This document shows, one piece after another, positions 1 through 4,667 of a stretch of 8,447 nucleotides of DNA; position 1 is the first letter of the stretch, and every line of letters starts with the position of its first letter. A program made the position numbers and the translations under genes. Source of the DNA: Deltaproteobacteria bacterium. GTDB lineage: Bacteria > UBA10199 > DSSB01. The notes below the pieces were generated by a model that saw nothing but the letters and a program-made list of their open reading frames with translations, did no database searches and was not told the DNA's origin. The DNA lies in assembly GCA_021772695.1 (NCBI GenBank), contig JAJFLL010000170.1, forward strand, positions 1-8,447, written 5' to 3'.

Positions 1-1
1 C

Positions 2-415
2 GATTATTTGCAACTGATGCGAAGTGATGTCAGTGAAAGTCGAGAACGGGAAATTTCCGATATTAGTCGTTCCTTAAAGGCCTTGGCCAAGGAGCTCAAT
101 GTACCCGTGGTTGCTTTGAGTCAGCTAAATCGTGGAGTAGAAAGTCGTACCGATAAAAGGCCTCAATTGGCCGATCTACGCGAATCTGGTGCCATTGAGC
201 AAGATGCCGACCTCATTTCCTTTATTTATCGGGACGAGGTTTATAATAAAGATACGCCTGATCAGGGAGTTGCTGAAATCATCTTGGGCAAACAAAGAAA
301 CGGGCCCATCGGTGTCGTGAAGCTGAGATTTTTTAACGAGTATACTCGATTTGAGGAACTAGAAGAAAAATATGGTGAATTTGTTCCCGATCTTGGCCCA
401 CCCCCAGAGTTTTAA
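2..415 (+). CDS. dnaB: Replicative DNA helicase DnaB, C-terminal part (5' end outside window)
   Basis: This is the last 137 residues of the hexameric ATP-dependent helicase that unwinds DNA at the replication fork in the cytoplasm. The visible part opens with the Walker-B-like DYLQLM segment. It continues through the RSLKALAKELNVPVVALSQL helix and strand, the DNA-binding loop region with SDLRES-type sequence (here ADLRESGAIEQDAD), the FIYRDE strand, and the KQRNGPIG segment that carries the arginine-finger region. These match the RecA-like C-terminal domain of DnaB almost residue for residue, with no intein in the visible part. The acidic, proline-rich tail (DLGPPPEF) is normal for the family. 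The frame is open from base 2, so the TTG at 8 is not a start. The next gene follows after 9 nt on the same strand. The identification is firm; the N-terminal domain and Walker A motif lie outside the window. Confidence 0.97.
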   Translation, partial: DYLQLMRSDVSESREREISDISRSLKALAKELNVPVVALSQLNRGVESRTDKRPQLADLRESGAIEQDADLISFIYRDEVYNKDTPDQGVAEIILGKQRNGPIGVVKLRFFNEYTRFEELEEKYGEFVPDLGPPPEF

Positions 416-424
416 TGATCGGTC

Positions 425-1297
425 ATGAGTATGATCGACGTTACCGTTGTTATTCCTACCTTTAACCGCCTTGCTTTGCTCAAGGAAGCATTGGCTTCAG
501 TTTATCAGCAGACAATTTCTCCTGTTGAAATTATCGTGGTTGACGATGGTTCCACCGATGAAACTTTTGATTGGTTGCAAACCCAAAAAAACCTGACGGT
601 CCTTAGACAAGTGAACCGGGGACCAGCTGCGGCTAGAAATTTTGGGGTACAACATGCCAAATCGACTTGGATAGCCTTTTTGGATTCCGACGATTATTGG
701 CTATCGCAAAAGCTTGAACGGCAGGGCGACTTTATTACAAAAAATGCTGAGGTCAAAATTCTTCAAACCGAAGAGATCTGGTACCGCAATGGAGTTCGTG
801 TCAACGCCAAGAATCGCCATGCCAAGCCGTCCGGGCCTGCCTTCTTAGCATGTTTACCCCTATGCGTCGTGAGTCCGTCGGCTGTCATGATGAAGCGTTC
901 CTTTTTTTGGGAGGTGGGTGGTTTTGATGAGTCGTTTCCAGCCTGTGAAGATTACGAGTTGTGGCTGAGGGTTTCACTAAAATCGCCTATCTTTACACTT
1001 CGAGAACCACTTATTGTCAAACGTGGGGGGCATTCGGACCAATTGTCTAAAAAATTCTGGGGTATGGACCGTTTCCGGGTTAGGGCTTTGGAAAAGACAC
1101 TGCTTAGTCAAGATCTTGCCCGTGAAGATAAAGCGAGTCTATTGAAGGAGCTGTTCCATAAATTAGGCATTTTGGCAAAAGGTTTTGAAAAAAGGTTTTC
1201 CGAGCAAGGAAATCCCTATTTGGAAAAAATATTATGGTTGAAAAAAACACAAAGCAACGATTCGACGGGCGTAGCCCCAACCAATTACGCCCAGTAA
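425..1297 (+). CDS. Family 2 glycosyltransferase (GT-A fold)
   Basis: A 290-residue predicted inverting glycosyltransferase that would move a sugar from a nucleotide-sugar donor to an unknown acceptor, probably in surface polysaccharide or glycolipid synthesis. The GT2 signatures appear in order: VTVVIPTFNR at 6-15, the nucleotide-binding VVDDGSTDE around 38-46, NRGPAAARN around 64-72, the metal-binding DSDD (DXD) at 87-90, and ED at 175-176 followed by WLR, the usual catalytic-base region. There is no signal peptide or membrane helix, so it is cytoplasmic or peripheral. It starts 9 nt after dnaB with no good Shine-Dalgarno site; the ATG at 431 is an alternative start. Its last 21 codons overlap the start of rph by 64 nt, so its C-terminal tail is partly set by the rph N-terminal region. 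Family assignment is firm; donor and acceptor cannot be read from the sequence. Confidence 0.9.
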   Translation: MSMIDVTVVIPTFNRLALLKEALASVYQQTISPVEIIVVDDGSTDETFDWLQTQKNLTVLRQVNRGPAAARNFGVQHAKSTWIAFLDSDDYWLSQKLERQGDFITKNAEVKILQTEEIWYRNGVRVNAKNRHAKPSGPAFLACLPLCVVSPSAVMMKRSFFWEVGGFDESFPACEDYELWLRVSLKSPIFTLREPLIVKRGGHSDQLSKKFWGMDRFRVRALEKTLLSQDLAREDKASLLKELFHKLGILAKGFEKRFSEQGNPYLEKILWLKKTQSNDSTGVAPTNYAQ

Positions 1298-1968
1298 CCA
1301 TTCATACATCAGTGAATCGCTATGCCGAAGGTTCCTGTCAAATTGATATGGGACATACTCGCGTATTATGTTTAGCCAGCTGTAGTGAGGACTTGCCGGA
1401 ATGGAGAAAATCTCAAGGGCTGGGATGGGTGACCGCCGAATACGCCATGATCCCTCGTGCCACCCATACTCGATCGAATCGAGAATCGGTCAAAGGGAAG
1501 GTGAGCGGTCGTACTCAAGAAATTAGTCGGCTCATCGGTCGGGCGCTTCGGTCAGTGGTGGATTATCAAAAATTGGGTCCAAGGACTATTGCCCTGGATT
1601 GTGAGGTACTGCAGGCCGATGGTGGCACCCGCTGTGCGGCCATAACCGGTGCCTACGTGGCCCTGCATTTGGCGTGCAACAATCTAATGGAAAAAGGTCA
1701 GATCAAAGAATTTCCATTAAAGGATCAGGTGGCTGCGGTCAGTGTGGGCATATTAAAGCAACGGGTACTTTTGGATTTGGCCTATGAAGAAGATTCAAAG
1801 GCCGAGGTCGATATGAATGTGGTCATGATCGGGAACGGCCATTTTGTAGAAATTCAGGGAACCGCAGAGTCGAATCCATTCAGCATGGGCCAGTCCCAGC
1901 AACTACTTCAAACTGCGAGCACTGGTATCGAAGAATTACTCGCCGCACAGAAGAAAATATTATCATGA
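1234..1968 (+). CDS. rph: Ribonuclease PH (tRNA 3'-end phosphorolytic nuclease)
   Basis: RNase PH trims nucleotides after the CCA end of tRNA precursors by phosphorolysis, releasing nucleoside diphosphates. It acts in the cytoplasm as a ring-shaped hexamer. The 244 residues match the family length (about 238-245). Family landmarks are all present: DGRSPNQLRPV near the start, GWVTAEYAMIPRATHTR around 64-80, SGRTQEISRLIGRALR, LQADGGTRCAAITGAYVAL with the phosphate-binding Arg at 133, and EEDSKAEVDMNVV with the metal-binding Asp pair at 187 and 193. The ATG at 1234 is favoured because no other start lies between it and the conserved DGR motif, and a GGA lies about 9 nt upstream. This forces a 64-nt overlap with the glycosyltransferase. 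It overlaps rdgB by 4 nt (ATGA), which suggests translational coupling. Confidence 0.97.
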   Translation: MVEKNTKQRFDGRSPNQLRPVTIHTSVNRYAEGSCQIDMGHTRVLCLASCSEDLPEWRKSQGLGWVTAEYAMIPRATHTRSNRESVKGKVSGRTQEISRLIGRALRSVVDYQKLGPRTIALDCEVLQADGGTRCAAITGAYVALHLACNNLMEKGQIKEFPLKDQVAAVSVGILKQRVLLDLAYEEDSKAEVDMNVVMIGNGHFVEIQGTAESNPFSMGQSQQLLQTASTGIEELLAAQKKILS

Positions 1969-2585
1969 AAAATAAAATTCCATTGGTCTTGGCGACGCGC
2001 AATTCAGGAAAAATTAATGAGATCAGTGCCATGATTTCCGGCCTACCTTTTGAAGTATTGTCTGTGGAACAATTTCCGGGTTGTCCTGAATCATCGGAAC
2101 CCTTTTCCACTTATTTAGAAAACGCCAAGGATAAAGCCAAAGTAGTGGGAGATTTTTGTCAAACCTGGGCCCTGGCCGACGACAGCGGTTTAGAGATACA
2201 AGCGCTGCAGGGAGCGCCGGGTGTGCTATCCGCGCGATTTGCGGGTCCGGGTGCTACCTACCGGGACAATTGGGAAAAGGTATTGCGAGAAATGGACCAT
2301 GTGGCTGCGAACCAACGTGAAGCCCGATTTTGTTGCTATATGGTTCTGTACCATCCTTCGGGAAAATCTTTTCAAACCTTGGGTGAAATGAAAGGCGAGA
2401 TTGCCACTACGGCCCAGGGCAATCAGGGCTTTGGCTACGATCCCATTTTTTGGTTACCCGAGCGAAATCGCACCTTGGCACAATTAGAATTAAGTGAAAA
2501 AAATAAGCTTTCTCACCGCACCAAGGCATTGGAACTCATGGTGCCCCACCTGGAAGAAATTTCTAGAAGTGTTTCCCAAATTTAG
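1965..2585 (+). CDS. rdgB: XTP/dITP pyrophosphatase (RdgB/HAM1 family)
   Basis: A 206-residue non-canonical purine nucleoside triphosphate pyrophosphatase. It hydrolyses dITP, ITP and XTP to monophosphates, keeping deaminated purines out of DNA and RNA. HAM1-family motifs are in order: LATRNSGKINEI at 9-20 (triphosphate-binding Ser/Asn/Lys), YLENAKDKA at 50-58, ALADDSGLEIQAL around 69-81 with the catalytic Asp in ADDSG, GAPGVLSARFAG around 83-94, FGYDPIF around 156-162, and EKNKLSHRTKAL around 178-189 with the base-contacting SHR. The ATG shares bases with the rph stop (ATGA), so translation is probably coupled; only a weak purine tract (AGAAGAAAA) lies upstream. The rph-rdgB pairing is common in bacteria and supports both calls. 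The gene converges on the minus-strand lipoprotein gene with 13 nt between the stops. Confidence 0.96.
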   Translation: MKNKIPLVLATRNSGKINEISAMISGLPFEVLSVEQFPGCPESSEPFSTYLENAKDKAKVVGDFCQTWALADDSGLEIQALQGAPGVLSARFAGPGATYRDNWEKVLREMDHVAANQREARFCCYMVLYHPSGKSFQTLGEMKGEIATTAQGNQGFGYDPIFWLPERNRTLAQLELSEKNKLSHRTKALELMVPHLEEISRSVSQI

Positions 2586-2598
2586 TTTTATCTTAAAA

Positions 2599-3669
2599 TT
2601 ATAAAATGCCGGGGCTAGGCATTTCTAATACCTTAAAGTCTTGTGCGTTTTCATTTGTATCGACACCTTCGCTTCGTGAAAGGCTTTGGCCGGCTAGGGC
2701 ATCCAAGGCCGGTTGGCCTTCACCGAGGGGGTCACCTTCAGGGGTGAGGGCGACGGCACCTGTTCCATACCATAGAGCGTCCCATATCTCACCAAAGTCA
2801 TCTCGCAGCATTAATGCATCGGGACCATTTTGGGGGTCGAATTGATCCAAATAATGGAACGGTGCGATTCGGGTTTCCGTGGTGGAATGGGTGCGCAGGT
2901 CGGCGATGACAAAGATACCGTCATCGGGAAGCAATGTGCCTTCCTCAAAAACAATGCGGTCGGTGATGGTGCCGTTGCTGCCGTTAAGTAATTGAATTTC
3001 AAAATTAGAAATATTGGTGCCGGGGGTGCCATATATCTCAATGAAAACTTCACCATCCGTTTCACTTGCCTTGCCGTCGTAGAGGACTTCATTGATAAGA
3101 AGAAAATCTGGTCGTTCGATGGTGGGCGGATTCAGGCCATCCAAGCCATTGCCCTCGGGATTCAAGGAAATGGATTGGCCAAAACCGTAGCGGGCCAGGA
3201 AAGGTTCCGGCCCCGAACCGGGTTTTTGATTGAAGGGCACGCCATCCACTGATTTAAGTAGGGGAGTGACCACCAAAAAATAGATGCCATCTGTGGGTAA
3301 AAGCTCGGATCGAATGGTCAGGGATTGCTCATCGCCCAATAATTCAAAACGCAGTGGGACCAGCTCGATTTTTTCATCGAGGATATCATCCATCAATTCG
3401 GAAAAATCATGGAAGAAAGGGTCCAGGGTAGATTCGGAAATTAATACAATTGAATGCTCATCGATGGTTTCGATGTCGAGGCGTTGTGAAAAATTCAATG
3501 AAATTTGAATGGGAGTGTTTAATATGGAATCCGGAGGAGGAGCTATCTGCAATACCTTGGGTTGGCTTAAGTGAAGGGACTTAAAATTCTCGGGCTCGGG
3601 TGCCACACAGGCGTTCGATATAATCAGGCACAATGTCACCGAAATGACAGAGGTTATCTTGGCTTTCAT
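2599..3669 (-). CDS. Exported lipoprotein with Ig-like (Big_5-type) and lamin-tail domains
   Basis: A 356-residue predicted cell-envelope protein. The N-terminus is a signal peptide (MKAKITSVISVTLCLIISNAC) with a plausible lipidation Cys at 21, although the lipobox is imperfect (SNAC, without the usual Leu at -3). Residues about 38-147 look like a bacterial Ig-like Big_5 domain: PKVLQIAPPPDS, then ISLNFSQRLDIETI, then a strand-rich part ending in GIYFLVVTPLLKSVDGVPF. Residues about 188-300 match a lamin-tail domain: LLINEVLYDG, GEVFIEIYG, ISNFEIQLLN, LPDDGIFVIAD, DALMLRD, and the typical ending SLSRSEGVDTNENAQDF. These are adhesion-like or binding modules, and the target is unknown. The start is secure: AAGGAG lies 6 nt upstream and overlaps the stop of the preceding gene. 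It is the second gene of a two-gene unit, 10 nt behind the upstream gene. Confidence 0.85.
   Translation of the reverse strand: MKAKITSVISVTLCLIISNACVAPEPENFKSLHLSQPKVLQIAPPPDSILNTPIQISLNFSQRLDIETIDEHSIVLISESTLDPFFHDFSELMDDILDEKIELVPLRFELLGDEQSLTIRSELLPTDGIYFLVVTPLLKSVDGVPFNQKPGSGPEPFLARYGFGQSISLNPEGNGLDGLNPPTIERPDFLLINEVLYDGKASETDGEVFIEIYGTPGTNISNFEIQLLNGSNGTITDRIVFEEGTLLPDDGIFVIADLRTHSTTETRIAPFHYLDQFDPQNGPDALMLRDDFGEIWDALWYGTGAVALTPEGDPLGEGQPALDALAGQSLSRSEGVDTNENAQDFKVLEMPSPGIL
2604..2624 (-). terminator. Weak candidate terminator hairpin at the convergent junction
   Basis: A perfect 7-bp inverted repeat (AAATGCC and GGCATTT) flanks a 7-nt loop and overlaps the last codons of the minus-strand lipoprotein gene. 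Read on the minus strand it is followed by TATAATTTTAAG, a U-rich but interrupted tract, so it could terminate the minus unit. Read on the plus strand the trailing sequence is not U-rich. A second, AT-only 6-bp repeat (2586-2591 with 2601-2606) overlaps it. The stem is short and mostly A-T, so this is a suggestion only. Confidence 0.3.
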
Positions 3670-3675
3670 GGGGAT

Positions 3676-3681
3676 CTCCTT
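3676..3681 (-). promoter_or_regulatory. Shine-Dalgarno site of the lipoprotein gene
   Basis: A consensus AAGGAG on the minus strand lies 6 nt before the ATG at 3669. It overlaps the TAA stop of the upstream gene, which ties translation of the two genes together and fixes the lipoprotein start. Confidence 0.85.
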
Positions 3682-4315
3682 ACTGGGATGCGTTAACGAT
3701 TAAATTTTTAAACTCGCCGCCGGACATGCTGTTCAATTGGGTGATTTTTCGTTCGACCTGCAGCACCCATAGGGGAGTTTTGCTTTGCGAGGGGTCCATT
3801 CTGCCAGCCAGCCACAGGGACTTGAGTTCGTAGTAGTGGTCATGCAATTCCGAAATCAATTTGCTGCGAATGATATATAAATCTCTGGCCTCACGGCTGA
3901 TGTAAAGCTGGTCCCGATTGAATAAAAGTTCATTCAAGGCCCACACGGCCTTGACCTCAAAATCCCGGTTATTGCCCAAGTCCGCATCGATGCGATTGGA
4001 TTCGGGGCCCACCGTGATTCCCGAAGAAGTTACCGAAAGACTGTCTTGAATGATGGTGGTATTTTGATTAACGAAGCTCGATTCCCAACCGACTTGCACT
4101 TGGGGCAGGGCGGCGGCCCATTTTATTCCGCGTTGCCAATTGTCAACGTCTTGGGGGTCGAGGCCCGCGCGTTCCAGGGCGGCCGATTCCAGTTTTTCCA
4201 CCGGTGGCAGGTGGCTCAAACGAAGTAGGGTTTGCGCTTCTTGAGCTGGCGCCAGTGGGGTCCGGTAGAAAAGCGCGACGCAAGTGAAAAAAATTATCCA
4301 AAAAACATGTTTCAT
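3680..4315 (-). CDS. Predicted periplasmic helical protein of unknown function
   Basis: A 211-residue exported protein, taking the ATG at 4315. The N-terminus (MKHVFWIIFFTCVALFY followed by RTPLAPA) is a classic signal peptide with a likely signal peptidase I site after APA at residue 24. The start at 4315 is preferred because it gives a normal signal peptide; a TTG at 4345 in the same frame would add ten residues including two Cys. Neither start has a well-spaced Shine-Dalgarno site. The mature protein has DNWQRGIKWAAALPQVQVGWE, then a polar stretch, then a long helical part with VWALNELLFNRDQLYISREARDL and LHDHYYELKSLW. The end, QLNSMSGGEF, resembles the C-terminus of small helical envelope proteins seen in Deltaproteobacteria, loosely TolC-like. 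That likeness is recalled, not computed. It is immediately upstream of the lamin-tail lipoprotein, so the two probably act together in the envelope. Confidence 0.75.
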   Translation of the reverse strand: MKHVFWIIFFTCVALFYRTPLAPAQEAQTLLRLSHLPPVEKLESAALERAGLDPQDVDNWQRGIKWAAALPQVQVGWESSFVNQNTTIIQDSLSVTSSGITVGPESNRIDADLGNNRDFEVKAVWALNELLFNRDQLYISREARDLYIIRSKLISELHDHYYELKSLWLAGRMDPSQSKTPLWVLQVERKITQLNSMSGGEFKNLIVNASQ

Positions 4316-4349
4316 GAAACAGCGACAAAGCACAAAACATGCCAATCCT

Positions 4350-4370
4350 GGCGCGCCCTGCAGGCCGGCC
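4350..4370. repeat. Three overlapping 8-bp palindromes in 21 bp
   Basis: The 21 bases contain GGCGCGCC (4350-4357), CCTGCAGG (4357-4364) and GGCCGGCC (4363-4370), each a perfect palindrome sharing one or two bases with the next. They coincide with the recognition sequences of the rare cutters AscI, SbfI and FseI. Three such octamers chained together are unexpected in a sequence of ordinary composition. The surrounding bases are A/T-rich and show no other vector-like sequence. Confidence 0.9.
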
Positions 4371-4375
4371 TTTTT
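4350..4375 (+). terminator. GC-rich hairpin followed by T tracts: possible intrinsic terminator
   Basis: GGCGCGCC and GGCCGGCC flank a 5-nt loop (CTGCA). Six of eight positions pair, as two 3-bp G-C blocks around a 2x2 mismatch. TTTTT follows directly, and a second run of eight T lies at 4381-4388. On the plus strand this has the form of an intrinsic terminator that would stop antisense transcription before it reaches the large gene. No plus-strand gene lies directly upstream, and the central mismatch weakens the stem. The same bases are also three overlapping palindromes (separate entry). Confidence 0.3.
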
Positions 4376-4400
4376 ATGGGTTTTTTTTAAATTTTAGCAA
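4373..4400 (-). promoter_or_regulatory. Candidate sigma-70-type promoter for the minus-strand envelope unit
   Basis: On the minus strand, TTGCTA (4395-4400) and CATAAA (4373-4378) are separated by 16 nt made largely of A and T runs. Transcription would begin around 4365 and give a leader of about 50 nt before the ATG at 4315. The -10 match is moderate and other AT-rich hexamers exist nearby, so this is a best guess from spacing and position. Confidence 0.3.
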
Positions 4401-4582
4401 GGAGCACCGGTGACCCGGACCTAAGTTCCGTCGGTCTGAGTTCGAATGATGGATTAAAGGATAGCTGAGGCCAGCCGGTTTCTACCCGGTTTCCACACCT
4501 CGCTAAGGCCAAATAATTAGGAAAAAATGTGAACTCCAAGGAGTGCCCTCCGCAGGAGCCAGGCAAGGTAGATTAAAAAAAA
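4397..4582 (+). ncRNA. Possible structured RNA or long 5' leader (unidentified)
   Basis: This 186-nt stretch is richer in G and C than the A/T-rich sequence on both sides. It is packed with short complementary blocks. Two hairpins have identical CCGG arms: CCGG-tgac-CCGG (4407-4418) and CCGG-tttctac-CCGG (4475-4489). The second sits inside a GAGG/CCTC pairing (4467-4470 with about 4498-4501). Further right is an alternating series CTCC, GGAG, CTCC, GGAG (4534-4558) that can fold in more than one way. I compared it by eye with tmRNA, RNase P RNA, 6S RNA, SRP RNA and several riboswitch classes, and recognise none. Strand is assumed from the downstream gene. It could also be ordinary untranslated sequence, so confidence is low. 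Confidence 0.25.
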
Positions 4583-4603
4583 TACGTAAAAACAATCAGT
4601 TGA

Positions 4604-4667
4604 AGCTATCTCCAGAATAGAACCTCATGGCACAGGCCTTGCTTTTTATTAAGGCTGGAGGATCGCT
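4604..4667 (+). promoter_or_regulatory. Leader stem that would sequester the giant gene's ribosome binding site
   Basis: Bases 4604-4615 (AGCTATCTCCAG) pair with 4655-4667 (CTGGAGGATCGCT), with one U-C mismatch and one bulged G. That gives 11 Watson-Crick pairs that take in the whole GGAGG and reach the base before the ATG. A smaller hairpin inside the loop (GCCTT 4636-4640 with AAGGC 4651-4655) competes for the last base of the outer stem. The arrangement would make translation depend on opening the stem. The upstream CCTCC at 4547-4551 is also perfectly complementary to GGAGG. Folding was done by hand, without energies. Confidence 0.4.
4657..4661 (+). promoter_or_regulatory. Shine-Dalgarno site of the giant gene
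   Basis: GGAGG with a 6-nt spacer precedes the ATG at 4668. It is the strongest ribosome binding site in the divergent region and decides the start; the ATG at 4627 (different frame) and the in-frame ATG at 4674 lack such a site. Confidence 0.85.

Larger units (their letters stand above)
4316..4667. other. Divergent intergenic region, 352 nt, no convincing gene
   Basis: This stretch separates the minus-strand envelope unit from the plus-strand giant gene. From left to right it holds the short leader of the minus unit, the chained palindromes, T-rich tracts at 4371-4395, a G/C-rich portion with several short inverted repeats (about 4397-4570), a run of eight A at 4575-4582, and the leader and ribosome binding site of the giant gene. 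Short plus-strand frames here end quickly or run into the giant gene in a different phase. Codon-like structure is absent, so I read it as regulatory or RNA-coding. Confidence 0.8.

Noticed and set aside
2811..3252. Overlapping short frames on both strands inside the lipoprotein gene
   Set aside because: The lipoprotein frame has a signal peptide, two domain signatures and a perfect ribosome binding site; the others have none of these.
4438..4450. TTCGAAT resembling the T loop of a tRNA
   Set aside because: The flanking five bases on each side do not pair as a T stem, and no acceptor stem, anticodon arm or D arm can be placed around it.
4600..4623. TTGAAG at 4600-4605 as a -35 box for the giant gene
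   Set aside because: No acceptable -10 hexamer lies 16-18 nt downstream (the sequence there is CCTCAT), and it overlaps the arm of the leader stem.
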